Assembly: GCA_900468535.1 (NCBI GenBank)
Contig: UBTY01000012.1
Span: 124,001-188,000, forward strand
Length of the DNA: 64,000 nt
Reading direction: 5' to 3'
From: Hyphomicrobiales bacterium
GTDB taxonomy: Bacteria; Pseudomonadota; Alphaproteobacteria; Rhizobiales; Rhizobiaceae
Shown here: positions 34,300-43,653 of the stretch, piece by piece
How positions within the stretch are numbered: the first letter of the stretch is position 1
How the letters are laid out: every line of letters begins with the position of its first letter
The notes under the pieces: generated by a model
What the model was told of the DNA's origin: nothing
Seen by the model: only the letters and a program-made list of their open reading frames with translations
Database searches by the model: none
Made by a program: the position numbers and the translations under genes

Positions 34300-35262
34300 T
34301 CAGCCGCCGAGGCCTTCGAACAGGGCGGTCGAAAGATAGCGTTCCGCAAACGACGGAATGATCACGACGATCGTCTTGCCGGCGTTCTCGTCGCGGCTGC
34401 CGACCTTGATCGCGGCCGTCAGGGCCGCACCCGATGAGATGCCGACCGGCACACCCTCGAGCCTTGCGACATGACGCGCCATGTCGAGCGCTTCCGTGCT
34501 GTTGACGGTGACCACCTCGTCATAGATGTGCGTATCGAGGATGGCGGGTGCAAAGCCGGCGCCGATCCCCTGGATCTTGTGCGGCCCAGGCTGGCCGCCT
34601 GACAGCACCGGCGATTCCGCCGGCTCGACGGCAATGACCTTGATGCCGGGTTTCTTCGATTTCAGAACTTGGCCCGCGCCGGTAATCGTGCCGCCGGTGC
34701 CGATGCCCGAAACGAAGATGTCGACGCTGCCATCAGTGTCGTTCCAGATTTCCTCGGCCGTCGTGCGGCGGTGGATTTCCGGGTTCGCCGGGTTCTCGAA
34801 CTGTTGCGGGATGATGGCATCCGGCAGCGTCGCGGCAAGCTCTTCGGCCTTGGCGATCGCGCCGCGCATGCCTTTCGCGCCTTCCGTCAGAACGAGTTCG
34901 GCGCCAAGCAGGGCCAGCATCTTGCGCCGCTCGACCGACATGGTCTCGGGCATCGTCAGGATCAGCTTGTAGCCCTTTGCCGCCGCCGCGAAGGCAAGGG
35001 CGATACCGGTATTGCCGGAGGTCGGCTCGATCAGCGTCGTCTTTCCGGGCGAAATCCGGCCTTGCGACTCCAGCGACTCGATCATCGCCACACCGATGCG
35101 GTCCTTCACGGATGCGATCGGGTTGAAAAACTCGAGCTTTGCCAGGAGGTTGGCTTTGATGCCGTGTTCCTTGGCAAGCTTGTCGAGCCGCACGATCGGG
35201 GTGTCGCCGATGGTTTCGGTGATGGAGGAATAGATGCGGCCGCGGCCCGGTTTCTTCGACAT
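34300..35262 (-). CDS. cysK: Cysteine synthase A (O-acetylserine sulfhydrylase)
   Basis: 320 aa PLP enzyme making cysteine from O-acetylserine and sulphide. The PLP lysine is K53 in [15 protein letters not shown]. The substrate loop [14 protein letters not shown] and the PLP phosphate-binding loop [13 protein letters not shown] are present, and SSGAAL lies near the C-terminus. Length and motifs favour CysK over CysM. It is monocistronic on the minus strand, with a hairpin after the stop and a RIME element beyond. Confidence 0.94.
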   Translation of the reverse strand: MSKKPGRGRIYSSITETIGDTPIVRLDKLAKEHGIKANLLAKLEFFNPIASVKDRIGVAMIESLESQGRISPGKTTLIEPTSGNTGIALAFAAAAKGYKLILTMPETMSVERRKMLALLGAELVLTEGAKGMRGAIAKAEELAATLPDAIIPQQFENPANPEIHRRTTAEEIWNDTDGSVDIFVSGIGTGGTITGAGQVLKSKKPGIKVIAVEPAESPVLSGGQPGPHKIQGIGAGFAPAILDTHIYDEVVTVNSTEALDMARHVARLEGVPVGISSGAALTAAIKVGSRDENAGKTIVVIIPSFAERYLSTALFEGLGG

Positions 35263-35393
35263 GGCGATCTCCCGTTGTGAAACACGTCGTTACAATAGGG
35301 TCGAAGCGGCGCCGAGGCCAGATCGATCACCACGGTACGGTTCCGGCGGATGAGAAAAAATCCCGCTGGAACGATCTTTGCCGGATGATTTTT

Positions 35394-36011
35394 TCAGGCG
35401 GCGCGCGCGGCGATGAAGGCGGCTGTCCCGGCCAGGATACTCGCCGCCACGCGGTTCAATGCCTGCAGCGCGCGCGGCTGCTTCAGCAGTGTCCGGGCGC
35501 GGGAGGCAAGTGCCATGTAGGGGATCAGAACGCTTAGCAGCACGACGAAAGTCGTGACGAGCAGAATGCCGTATTCTCTGAGGCCGATGGTGCTAATGTC
35601 GATCAGCGTCGGAACCAGCGCTACATAGAACAGCATGGTCTTGGGGTTGCCGAGCGTCACGAGCAAGCCGGAAAGAAAGCTCATCGACATGCTGCTCGAT
35701 TTCTTCGCCGCAATGTTCTGCGGCAGGAGCCCGGCGGTCCAGAGCTTGTAGGCGATGAAGCCGAGATAGAGCGCTCCGGCGATCTTGATGACGATAAAGA
35801 CCTCGGTGAAGGTCTGCGCGACGAAGGCAAGGCCGAGGATGACGGCGGTCAGATACGTCATGTCGCCGAGGACGAGGCCTAGCCCCATGAAGAATGTCTC
35901 ACGGAAATTCGAGCCCAGCGCACGCGCGACGATGGCCGTGATGCCGGGGCCCGGAATGGCGGCTGCGATGAACAGTGCCGCCGCATAGGCGAAAAGTGCG
36001 GTGATTGACAT
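35394..36011 (-). CDS. LysE family amino-acid exporter
   Basis: 205 aa with six predicted helices. The RhtB/LysE signature is seen in ALFIAAAIPGPGITAIVARALGSNFRETFFMGLGLVLGD, and IAGALYLGFIAYKLW and GNPKTMLFYVALVPTLID also fit. It probably exports an amino acid or homoserine-lactone-like compound. The start at MSITALF puts the first helix at the N-terminus; the upstream extension to 36074 is very basic and unlikely. Divergent from dps. Confidence 0.88.
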   Translation of the reverse strand: MSITALFAYAAALFIAAAIPGPGITAIVARALGSNFRETFFMGLGLVLGDMTYLTAVILGLAFVAQTFTEVFIVIKIAGALYLGFIAYKLWTAGLLPQNIAAKKSSSMSMSFLSGLLVTLGNPKTMLFYVALVPTLIDISTIGLREYGILLVTTFVVLLSVLIPYMALASRARTLLKQPRALQALNRVAASILAGTAAFIAARAA

Positions 36012-36238
36012 GGCAGCCTCCCTGGGTGGCCATCTTCTACGCCTGTGATGAAAAGCTTTCAACAGGCCAATCATGCGGCGTTCAAACCGCCTCTATTGAC
36101 GCCGCACCTGTTGGTTCTAGTTCACTGGCGATGTGTAGCGGTCGATGAGATGGTCGCGTCAAAATCGACTGCTACGCTCACGGCGCCGGATCGTTCAATC
36201 CCAGTCCAACCGCTCTGCCTCGGCGAAGGAGAAACCTG

Positions 36239-36757
36239 ATGAGCCCCACCGCAGTCGAAAAACGCAAGGTTGCCCCCCTTGCAACGCCCACCGATCTCAA
36301 GAGCAATGCCATTCAGGATATCTCGGGCGCCCTTGCGGCGCTGCTTGCCGACGTATTCGCGCTTTACCTGAAGACGAAGAATTTCCACTGGCACATGTCG
36401 GGACCGCATTTCCGCGACTATCATTTGCTGCTCGATGAACATGGCGAGCAGCTGTTCAACGCAACGGACGCGATCGCCGAGCGCGCCCGCAAGATCGGCG
36501 GCACGACCTTGCGTTCGATTGGCCACATCGCGCGCCTGCAGCGCATCAACGACAACGACGCGGACTATGTGACGCCGGAAGACATGCTCGCCGAGCTGCG
36601 CGACGACAACAGACAGCTGATCTCCATCCTGCGCGAAACCCATGATGTGTGCTCGGAACACGAGGACGTCGCCACGACCAGCCTCCTCGAAAACTGGATC
36701 GATGAGGCCGAGCGCCGCCACTGGTTCCTGTTCGAGATGACGCGCCAGTCGAAGTAG
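36239..36757 (+). CDS. dps: Dps family ferritin-like DNA protection protein
   Basis: 172 aa. Dps dodecamers oxidise and store iron and shield DNA from peroxide. The intersubunit ferroxidase site lies in LKTKNFHWHMSGPHFRDYHLLLDEHGEQL, with His and Asp/Glu ligands. The N-terminal 20 residues are basic (EKRKV), compatible with DNA binding. The ATG has AAGGAGAAACCTG upstream. Convergent with the EamA gene, 6 nt between stops. Confidence 0.95.
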   Translation: MSPTAVEKRKVAPLATPTDLKSNAIQDISGALAALLADVFALYLKTKNFHWHMSGPHFRDYHLLLDEHGEQLFNATDAIAERARKIGGTTLRSIGHIARLQRINDNDADYVTPEDMLAELRDDNRQLISILRETHDVCSEHEDVATTSLLENWIDEAERRHWFLFEMTRQSK

Positions 36758-36763
36758 CGCCCG

Positions 36764-37660
36764 TCAGCCGGCGCGAAGCCTCAGCATTCGCGTCGGCATC
36801 CACCCGAGATTCATTCCCGCAGCCGCCAGAAGGATGATCGCTGCGCCGGAGATTTGCAGTAGCTGGAGCGCGTGGCCGAAGGCGAACCTGTCGACCACGA
36901 TCGCGGCAATCGGATAGATGAAGGACAACGCGCCGGTCAGATGGATCGGCAGCTTCTGGATCGCACCGTAGAGCAGCACATACATAACGCCGGTATGGAC
37001 GATGCCCATCGTCGACAGGATCGACCACGTGGCGGCACCGGATGGCAGGTTCGAGAAATCCGTCAGGGGCAGCAGCATCAAGACGCCCGTTGTCACCTGT
37101 ATCAGCGCGATCAGATGCGGCGGTGTTCCGCGCAGCCACTTGGCGGCAAGCGCCGCCAGCGCGTAGAAGAAGGCAGCACCCAGAGACATCGCAATCCCCA
37201 ACCCATAAGAGCCATCGCCCGTCTCTCCTGCCGGCTTGGCTTCGATGATTGCGATCATGCCGGCAAAGGCGAGCGTCAGCCAGAAGAGCTTCGTGGCGGT
37301 GATCTTCTCGCCGAGAAAGATCGCGCCGAGCGCCAGCAGCATGAATGGCTGCGTGTTGTAAACGGTCGTTGCCACCGAGATAGACGCGTGAGCGTAGGAT
37401 GCGAACAGCAGCAGCCAGTTGAGCACGATTGCGACACCACCGAAGACTGCGATGCCGAAGGATCGCCAGCTCAGTATCCCCGGACACAGCACGCCCATCG
37501 CGGCGCAAACGGCCAGCAGGCTGATCGCGCCGAACAGGCATCGCCAAAACACGACAGCACTGACGGGCTGGCCCGACATCACCACGAACCAGCCGATCGT
37601 GCCCGAGATCAACATCGCTGACGTCATCTGGATCGTCCCAACGCGGATATCGCTTTGCAT
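36764..37660 (-). CDS. EamA/DMT family exporter
   Basis: 298 aa with ten predicted membrane helices made of two EamA repeats (VVFWRCLFGAISLLAV in the first, FYALAALAAKWLRGTPPHLIALIQ in the second). GEKITATKLFWLTLAFAGMIAI is the typical end of repeat one. Substrate unknown, but the divergent Lrp/AsnC regulator suggests export of an amino acid or related metabolite. The pair DMT-Lrp shares a 106-nt promoter region. Confidence 0.9.
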   Translation of the reverse strand: MQSDIRVGTIQMTSAMLISGTIGWFVVMSGQPVSAVVFWRCLFGAISLLAVCAAMGVLCPGILSWRSFGIAVFGGVAIVLNWLLLFASYAHASISVATTVYNTQPFMLLALGAIFLGEKITATKLFWLTLAFAGMIAIIEAKPAGETGDGSYGLGIAMSLGAAFFYALAALAAKWLRGTPPHLIALIQVTTGVLMLLPLTDFSNLPSGAATWSILSTMGIVHTGVMYVLLYGAIQKLPIHLTGALSFIYPIAAIVVDRFAFGHALQLLQISGAAIILLAAAGMNLGWMPTRMLRLRAG

Positions 37661-37766
37661 GGATTGTCCCCCTGAGCTGTGTCTTATAATATTGTCACGT
37701 GGGAGAGCTTGATATGTTTTCTGTTAGGCTGTGATGGCTGCGGCCCTAATATTTCAAGGAGTTTTG

Positions 37767-38222
37767 ATGGGATTTCCTAATCAGGAGCTCGATGGGGTTG
37801 ACCAGCGAATGCTCGCCGCGCTTGCGGGCGATGCACGCATGTCGCTGAAAGAGCTGGCACAGCTTGTCGGACTGTCTTCCCCTAGCGCGGCGGAACGGTT
37901 GCGCCGCCTGCAGGAGCGCGGGGTCATCTCGGCCTTCACGGTCGATATCGAGCCTGCCGCTCTCGGCTACCCGCTGCAGGCGATCGTCCGGGTGCGGCCA
38001 TTGCCGGGGCAGTTGCATCTCGTCGAAAGGATCATCCAGGAGACACCGGAGTTTATCGAATGCGACAAGGTGACGGGTGATGACTGCTTCATCGCGCGGC
38101 TCGTCACCCGCTCGATGGAACAACTGGATACGATCCTCGACAAGATTGCCGAGAGGGCGGAAACCAATACGTCGATGATCAAGGCGTCGCCGGTGAAGCG
38201 CCGGTTGCCGCCGCTATCCTAG
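37767..38222 (+). CDS. Lrp/AsnC family transcriptional regulator
   Basis: 151 aa. An N-terminal winged helix-turn-helix (LDGVDQRMLAALAGDARMSLKELAQLVGLSSPSAAERLRRLQERGVI) and a C-terminal RAM ligand domain (VERIIQETPEFIECDKVTGDDCFIARLVTRSMEQLDTIL) are complete. The ATG at 37767 has AAGGAG upstream. It most likely controls the divergent EamA exporter in response to an amino acid. The next gene, a GNAT on the opposite strand, converges within 3 nt. Confidence 0.92.
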   Translation: MGFPNQELDGVDQRMLAALAGDARMSLKELAQLVGLSSPSAAERLRRLQERGVISAFTVDIEPAALGYPLQAIVRVRPLPGQLHLVERIIQETPEFIECDKVTGDDCFIARLVTRSMEQLDTILDKIAERAETNTSMIKASPVKRRLPPLS

Positions 38223-38225
38223 AAT

Positions 38226-39125
38226 CTAGAAATCTGCCATCGGCGACAGCATCGCGGGTGCGTCGAGCGCAAACGGCGTCTCGGAGCGGATCATGAAATG
38301 CGTGTAGCTCTGAAGTGGCTGGGCGAGGAGTTCGCAGCCGAGCTTGTCCGGCGAAAACAGCACCTCGACCGAGGTTGCCCCGATGCCGAGGCCGCTGAGG
38401 ATCGCTGACAGTGGCGGAATGGTCTCCGCGACCACATCGACCAGCGTGAAATGGCCTTCCGCCCCGGATTTCCAGGCGATGACCACCTTTTCGTTCGCCA
38501 GCCAGCTTAGCCTCACATCGGGATCGAACTGGGTGTTGATGAGAAACATCGCCGCGCTCTCGCACACGGCAATCATGTTCGAGACAGGCGTTCGCGTCTG
38601 CAGTGCGCGTCGCAGCAGATCAAGATCGTCGGCGACCATCGGGTCGAGATATCTCGCCGGAGCGGTGGACCTTGACGCTTCCGGCACTGAACCCGAATAG
38701 GCGTGGAACGGCAACGTGCGAAAACCGTAAGGCTCGTAGAGCGCAGGCTTGTCGGTGTAGAGCACGATCGCCTCGAACTGCTGCGCCGCGCACCAGTCCA
38801 GTGCCTTCCGGGTCACGTCGCGATAGAGCCCGCGCCCGCGCCACTCGGGCCGTACGGCGCCGGATTGAAACGCTCCGGCCCTGACAACTCTGCCGTTGAT
38901 CACGATCGGCATGGCAAAGGCCGAGAGATTGGCAACGAGCGTGCCGTCCTCGTCGAACCAGCCGAACGGCATGCTCGTCGGGTCCGGCCCGCCAAGCCGC
39001 CGCAGCGGATCGAGGTCGATACCGAACGTGTCCTTGAGCAGGCTGACCAATGCAGCCCACGCCGCAGGATCGTCGAAATAGTCCTGCCGGAAGGTCAGGG
39101 ATGGATAGCGCGGATCGCTCGGCAT
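38226..39125 (-). CDS. GNAT family N-acetyltransferase
   Basis: 299 aa. The acetyl-CoA binding motif A is SGAVRPEWRGRGLYRDVTRKALDWC (R/Q-x-x-G-x-G/L), within the N-terminal 150 residues; the rest resembles the Eis-like extended C-terminal half. Acceptor unknown. The ATG shares one base with the dut stop (TGATG), so it is translated with dut. This dut-GNAT pair is probably a fixed arrangement without a known functional link. Confidence 0.82.
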   Translation of the reverse strand: MPSDPRYPSLTFRQDYFDDPAAWAALVSLLKDTFGIDLDPLRRLGGPDPTSMPFGWFDEDGTLVANLSAFAMPIVINGRVVRAGAFQSGAVRPEWRGRGLYRDVTRKALDWCAAQQFEAIVLYTDKPALYEPYGFRTLPFHAYSGSVPEASRSTAPARYLDPMVADDLDLLRRALQTRTPVSNMIAVCESAAMFLINTQFDPDVRLSWLANEKVVIAWKSGAEGHFTLVDVVAETIPPLSAILSGLGIGATSVEVLFSPDKLGCELLAQPLQSYTHFMIRSETPFALDAPAMLSPMADF

Positions 39126-39595
39126 CAGACGCCGGTCGAGCCGAAGCCGCCGCCGCCGCGTGCCGTCACGCTGCTTTCGGTGATTTCGTGAACGGCAGCC
39201 TGGATCGCCGGAGCGATCACCATCTGGGCGATGCGCATGCCACGGGTGATCTCGAACGGCACTTCGCCGAGATTGATCAACAGGACCTTCACCTCGCCGC
39301 GGTAATCGCTGTCGATCGTGCCTGGCGTGTTCAGGCAGGTGATGCCGTGCTTCAGCGCAAGGCCCGAACGCGGCCGCACCTGGCCTTCGAAGCCCTCGGG
39401 AATCTCGAAAATGAAACCGGTTGGCACGAGCGCGCGCTTGCCGGGTTCCAGTGTCATCGGGTTGCCGATGTCGACGGCCGCGCGCAGGTCCATGCCAGCT
39501 GCGCCCTTGCTCTCGTATGACGGCAGTTCAAGCCCGGCGCCATGAGGCAAACGGACGAGATTGAGTGTCGGGTGGTTCTCGGAGTGAATGGTCAT
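39125..39595 (-). CDS. dut: dUTP diphosphatase
   Basis: 156 aa, trimeric dUTPase. All five family motifs are visible: [42 protein letters not shown] and the C-terminal glycine-rich arm [10 protein letters not shown]. The enzyme removes dUTP and provides dUMP for thymidylate synthesis. The start at MTIHSEN is preferred; an extension to 39637 reads through a region without a ribosome site. Divergent from prfC. Confidence 0.97.
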   Translation of the reverse strand: MTIHSENHPTLNLVRLPHGAGLELPSYESKGAAGMDLRAAVDIGNPMTLEPGKRALVPTGFIFEIPEGFEGQVRPRSGLALKHGITCLNTPGTIDSDYRGEVKVLLINLGEVPFEITRGMRIAQMVIAPAIQAAVHEITESSVTARGGGGFGSTGV

Positions 39596-39686
39596 GATGG
39601 CATTAGTTTTCGCCCATGCGGCCAAGGTCAATTGCAATCGCGGCCTTTAATCGCTAGATAGCCCGCAATTCCACAGGATTCACATT

Positions 39687-41270
39687 ATGGCCGAAAGTCT
39701 CGCCGAGGCGGTCTCCCGTCGCCGCACATTCGCTATTATTGCCCACCCGGACGCGGGCAAGACGACGCTCACGGAAAAGCTGCTGCTGTTCGGCGGCGCT
39801 ATCCAGCTTGCCGGTGAAGTCAAGGCGAAGAAGGATCGCATCCAGACCCGTTCGGACTGGATGAAGATCGAGCGCGAGCGTGGCATCTCGGTCGTCACTT
39901 CGGTCATGACCTTCGAATATGAAGGCAATGTCTTCAACATTCTCGACACCCCCGGCCACGAAGACTTCGCCGACGACACCTACCGCACGCTGACCGCCGT
40001 GGACGCGGCCGTCATGGTCATCGACGCCGCAAAGGGTATCGAGCCCAGAACGCTGAAGCTCTTCGAAGTCTGCCGCATGCGCGATATCCCGATCATCACC
40101 TTCATCAACAAGATGGACCGCGAAAGCCGCGATCCCTTCGAGATCCTCGATGAGGTCGAGGAGAAGCTGGCGTTGGATACTGCCCCGGTCACCTGGCCGA
40201 TCGGACGTTCCAAGACCTTCTGCGGTTCCTACAATCTCGCCAACAACACCGTTCGCGGCTCCGATACCGAAGTCGAGGGAACGCCGGTCAACGGCCCGCA
40301 GGCCGTCGCCGACCGTCTGCCGGAAAACGAGCGCGCCGCCTTCGTCGAGGAAACCGAACTGGCGATGGAAGCCTGCCGTCCCTTCGACCGCAAGGCGTTT
40401 CTCGAGGGCCACATGACGCCGGTGTTCTTCGGCTCTGCGCTCCGAAATTTCGGCGTCCGCGATCTCATCAATGCGCTTGGCGCCTTCGCCCCGCCGCCGC
40501 GCGACCAGGTCGCCGATATCAGGACGGTTCACGCTGCCGAGGACAAGATGACGGCCTTCGTCTTCAAGATCCAGGCCAACATGGACCCCAACCATCGCGA
40601 CCGCATCGCCTTTGCCCGCATCTGCTCCGGCAAGCTGGAGCGCGGCATGAAGGCGCGTCTTGCGCGCACCGGCAAGCAGCTGGGCCTCACCGCGCCGCAG
40701 TTTTTCTTCGCCTCGCAGCGCCAGCTGGCCGACACCGCCTTTGCCGGCGACGTCGTCGGCATCCCGAACCACGGCACGTTGCGCATCGGTGACACACTGA
40801 CGGAAGGCGAGGCGCTGGTCTTCCAGGGCGTGCCGAACTTCTCGCCTGAGATCCTGCGCCGCGTGCGGCTTGAGGACGCGATGAAGGCGAAGAAGCTCAA
40901 GGAAGCCCTGCAGCAGATGGCCGAAGAGGGCGTCGTGCAGCTCTTTTCGCCGGAAGATGGTTCGCCGGCTATCGTTGGCGTCGTCGGCGCCCTGCAGCTC
41001 GATGTTCTGAAGGAACGCCTGTCGGCCGAATACACCCTGCCCGTCTCCTTCGAAATGTCGCGCTTCTCCGTCTGCCGTTGGATCTCGTCGGATCAGCCGG
41101 CCGAGCTCGAGAAGTTCCTCAACGTCAAGCGCGGCGACATCGCCCGCGATCTCGACGGCGATCCGGTCTTCCTCGCACAGGACAGCTTCTCGCTGCGCTA
41201 TGAATCCGAGCGCTTCCCGGCCATCAAGATGGTTGCGATCAAGGAATATCACGTCGCCAAGGCGGCGTGA
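39687..41270 (+). CDS. prfC: Peptide chain release factor 3
   Basis: 527 aa translational GTPase that removes RF1/RF2 from the ribosome after termination. G1 is AHPDAGKTTLTEKLL, G2 region RGISVVTSV, G3 DTPGHEDF, G4 INKMDRE. The characteristic RF3 insertions DRIQTRSDWMKIERERG and QFFFASQRQL are present. Standard length. Divergent from dut with a 91-nt shared promoter region. A very long antisense open frame exists here (39654-41252) and is an artefact of base composition. Confidence 0.97.
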   Translation: MAESLAEAVSRRRTFAIIAHPDAGKTTLTEKLLLFGGAIQLAGEVKAKKDRIQTRSDWMKIERERGISVVTSVMTFEYEGNVFNILDTPGHEDFADDTYRTLTAVDAAVMVIDAAKGIEPRTLKLFEVCRMRDIPIITFINKMDRESRDPFEILDEVEEKLALDTAPVTWPIGRSKTFCGSYNLANNTVRGSDTEVEGTPVNGPQAVADRLPENERAAFVEETELAMEACRPFDRKAFLEGHMTPVFFGSALRNFGVRDLINALGAFAPPPRDQVADIRTVHAAEDKMTAFVFKIQANMDPNHRDRIAFARICSGKLERGMKARLARTGKQLGLTAPQFFFASQRQLADTAFAGDVVGIPNHGTLRIGDTLTEGEALVFQGVPNFSPEILRRVRLEDAMKAKKLKEALQQMAEEGVVQLFSPEDGSPAIVGVVGALQLDVLKERLSAEYTLPVSFEMSRFSVCRWISSDQPAELEKFLNVKRGDIARDLDGDPVFLAQDSFSLRYESERFPAIKMVAIKEYHVAKAA

Positions 41271-41317
41271 TATTTCATCGGCTATAACGCCGTGCCATAG
41301 TGTCCCGGTAAACGGGG

Positions 41318-41848
41318 ATGCCTATGGTTCGTGAAAATGAAATCCGGGAAAACGAGGTCGTGGTCGACCTGCCGGCGACTTATGACGCCGGCCTGATCTT
41401 TATCGGGCGCATCTCCACGCCCTGGACCTCGCGGATGGAAACGCCGCGCCAGGGGCGTCATGACGGCCCGCTCTGCCGGATCGAGATATTCGAGCCCTGG
41501 GTTCAGGCGCTAACCGGCGTGGAAGCGTTCGAACGACTGGAGATATTGTACTGGCTGGATCGTTCGCGGCGCGATCTCGTGCTGCAAAGCCCGGCGCGTA
41601 ACGGCAAGGTGCACGGCACGTTTTCGCTGCGGTCACCGGTTCGGCCGAATCCGATCGGAACGTCCATCGTCAAGCTCGAAGCGGTGGAAGGGAATACGCT
41701 CGTCGTGCGCGGCATGGATTGCCTGGATGGCACGCCGTTGATCGATCTGAAGCCCGATCGCACGCTGTTCAAGCCGATCGCGCCACCGCAGCCCGGAGAC
41801 TTCCAGACTGGCGATGGCGAGACCGCGGATTATTGCAAGAAGGCCTGA
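41318..41848 (+). CDS. trmO: TrmO-like tRNA (t6A37-N6)-methyltransferase
   Basis: 176 aa, one VirR/YaeB (UPF0066) beta-barrel domain. The family motif is HGTFSLRSPVRPNPIGTSIVKLEAV, with VRGMDCLDGTPLIDLKP after it. TrmO methylates N6-threonylcarbamoyladenosine at position 37 of certain tRNAs. There is no C-terminal extension of the kind found in the E. coli protein. It lies 47 nt after prfC and may share its transcript. Convergent with the TOBE gene (3 nt). Confidence 0.85.
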   Translation: MPMVRENEIRENEVVVDLPATYDAGLIFIGRISTPWTSRMETPRQGRHDGPLCRIEIFEPWVQALTGVEAFERLEILYWLDRSRRDLVLQSPARNGKVHGTFSLRSPVRPNPIGTSIVKLEAVEGNTLVVRGMDCLDGTPLIDLKPDRTLFKPIAPPQPGDFQTGDGETADYCKKA

Positions 41849-41851
41849 GCC

Positions 41852-42061
41852 TCAGTCGACGGCAACCATAACGTCGGAAGCCTTGACGACGGCATAGGCT
41901 TCGGAGCCGACCGCGAGGCCAAGTTCCTTGACCGCCTCGTTGGTAATCGATGCGGTGACGATCGAGCCGCCGCCGACATCGATGCGGACATGCGCCGTCG
42001 TGGCACCCAAGGTGACTTCGACAACCTTGCCCTTGAGGCGATTGCGTGCGCTGATTTTCAT
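41852..42061 (-). CDS. TOBE domain molybdate-binding protein (molbindin)
   Basis: 69 aa, one complete Mop/TOBE unit: MKISARNRLKGKVVEVTLG, then HVRIDVGGGSIVTASITNEAVKELGL and AYAVVKASDVMVAVD. Such small molbindins assemble into hexamers that store molybdate or tungstate. AGGAGAG precedes the ATG. It follows betC on the same strand after 56 nt. No molybdenum genes are nearby. Confidence 0.92.
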   Translation of the reverse strand: MKISARNRLKGKVVEVTLGATTAHVRIDVGGGSIVTASITNEAVKELGLAVGSEAYAVVKASDVMVAVD

Positions 42062-42117
42062 GAGATCTCTCCTGTTGCGATGGCCGAACTTATCGGCTCA
42101 TCGCATCGGCCGCAATC

Positions 42118-43632
42118 TCACTCGCCGCGCGGATAGCGCTGGTTTTCTTCCAGCACGTTGAGATCCATGTGGTTGCGCATGTAGCGCTCCGAAGCGCGCT
42201 GCAGTGGCTGGTAGTCCCAGGGATAATAGGCGCCGTTGCGCAATGCCTCGTAGACCACCCAGCGTCGCGCCTGACTTTCGCGCACGGCGGCATCGAAGGT
42301 TGTCAGGTTCCACCGCTTCTCCGCCTGTGCGGTCAGCGCGGCAAGTGTCTCGGCATAGGCGGGATCGGTCGCGAGGTTCGTCAATTCCTTCGGGTCGGCG
42401 TCGAGGTCGAACAGCATCGGCGCGTCGGCATCACAGAGCGTCAGCTTGAATTTGCCGTCGCGCAGTCCGACCAACGGCGCGATCGAGCCCTCGGCGGCAT
42501 ATTCCATCGGCACCGGCCCGCGCGTGCCGGTTCCCGTGGCCAGCGGCGTCAGGTCCTCGCCGTCCGTCCAGGGCTTGAGCTTGGTGATGTCGATGCCGGC
42601 GAGGGCGGCCAGCGTCGGCGTCACATCGAGCGTCGAAACAGGCTGGCTGATCAGCGCCGGTTCCCAGCCGGGCGCTGATATCGACAGCGGCACGCGAGAA
42701 GAACCATCGAAGAAGCACATCTTGAACCACAGCCCGCGATCGCCCAGCATGTCTCCATGGTCTGACACGAAGAGGATGACGGTATTCTCGGCCATGCGCC
42801 CGCGTTCCAACACGTCGAGGAGCTCGCCGACCTTCTCGTCGATATAGGAGATGTTGGCGAAATAGCCGCGCCGCGCATTCCGCACCTGCTCCGGCGTGAT
42901 CTCGAAGGCGTCGTAATCGCAGGCTTTCAGCAGCCTTTGCGAATGCGGATCCTGCTTATCGAACGGGATAGCGCCGACCTCGGGGTCGAGGTGAGGGCAA
43001 TCCTCATAGAGATCCCAGAACTTGCGGCGCGCCACATAGGGATCGTGCGGATGGGTGAAGCTGACGGTCAGACACCAGGGTCGGTCGTCCTGCCGGCGCG
43101 AGAGATCATAGAGCTTGCGGGTCGCGTTGTAGGCAACCTCGTCGTCATATTCCATCTGGTTGGTGATCTCGGCGACGCCGGCGCCGGTCACTGAGCCGAG
43201 ATTGTGATACCACCAGTCGATCCGTTCGCCGGGCTTCGTATAGTCGGGCGTCCAGCCGAAATCGGCGGGGTAGATATCGGTCGTCAGCCGCTCCTCGAAC
43301 CCATGCAACTGGTCGGGGCCGACGAAATGCATCTTGCCCGACAGCGCGGTGTGATAGCCGGCTGCGCGCAGATGATGCGCGAAGGTCGGGATGTCGGAAG
43401 CGAATTCGGCGGCGTTGTCGTAGACGCGGGTGCGGCTCGGAAGCTGACCGGACATGAAGGAAGCCCGCGCCGGTGCGCAGAGCGGGCTTGCCGTATAGGT
43501 GTTGGCAAAGCGCACCGAGCGCTTCGCCAGGGCCTTCAGATGCGGCGCGTGCAGAAACTCGGCCGGCCCGTCGGGAAACAGCGTCCCGTTATACTGGTCG
43601 ACCATCAGGATGAGGAAATTCGGGCGCGCCAT
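42118..43632 (-). CDS. betC: Choline-sulfatase
   Basis: 504 aa type I sulfatase. Hydrolyses choline-O-sulfate to choline and sulphate, feeding glycine betaine synthesis and sulphur supply. The formylglycine site is the C-x-A-R motif SPLCAPARASFMSG near residue 54; metal ligands are in LILMVDQYNG and VSDHGDMLGDRGLW. The C-terminal part (RRWVVYEALRNGAYYPWDYQPLQ) is typical of BetC. It follows choX by 21 nt. betI, betA and betB are not in the window. Confidence 0.95.
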   Translation of the reverse strand: MARPNFLILMVDQYNGTLFPDGPAEFLHAPHLKALAKRSVRFANTYTASPLCAPARASFMSGQLPSRTRVYDNAAEFASDIPTFAHHLRAAGYHTALSGKMHFVGPDQLHGFEERLTTDIYPADFGWTPDYTKPGERIDWWYHNLGSVTGAGVAEITNQMEYDDEVAYNATRKLYDLSRRQDDRPWCLTVSFTHPHDPYVARRKFWDLYEDCPHLDPEVGAIPFDKQDPHSQRLLKACDYDAFEITPEQVRNARRGYFANISYIDEKVGELLDVLERGRMAENTVILFVSDHGDMLGDRGLWFKMCFFDGSSRVPLSISAPGWEPALISQPVSTLDVTPTLAALAGIDITKLKPWTDGEDLTPLATGTGTRGPVPMEYAAEGSIAPLVGLRDGKFKLTLCDADAPMLFDLDADPKELTNLATDPAYAETLAALTAQAEKRWNLTTFDAAVRESQARRWVVYEALRNGAYYPWDYQPLQRASERYMRNHMDLNVLEENQRYPRGE

Positions 43633-43653
43633 GTCAGTCAGGTCCTTGAGGTA

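Noticed and set aside
39654-41252. Minus-strand open frame of 532 codons opposite prfC
   Set aside because: prfC is unmistakable on the plus strand; the antisense translation shows no family and no ribosome site.
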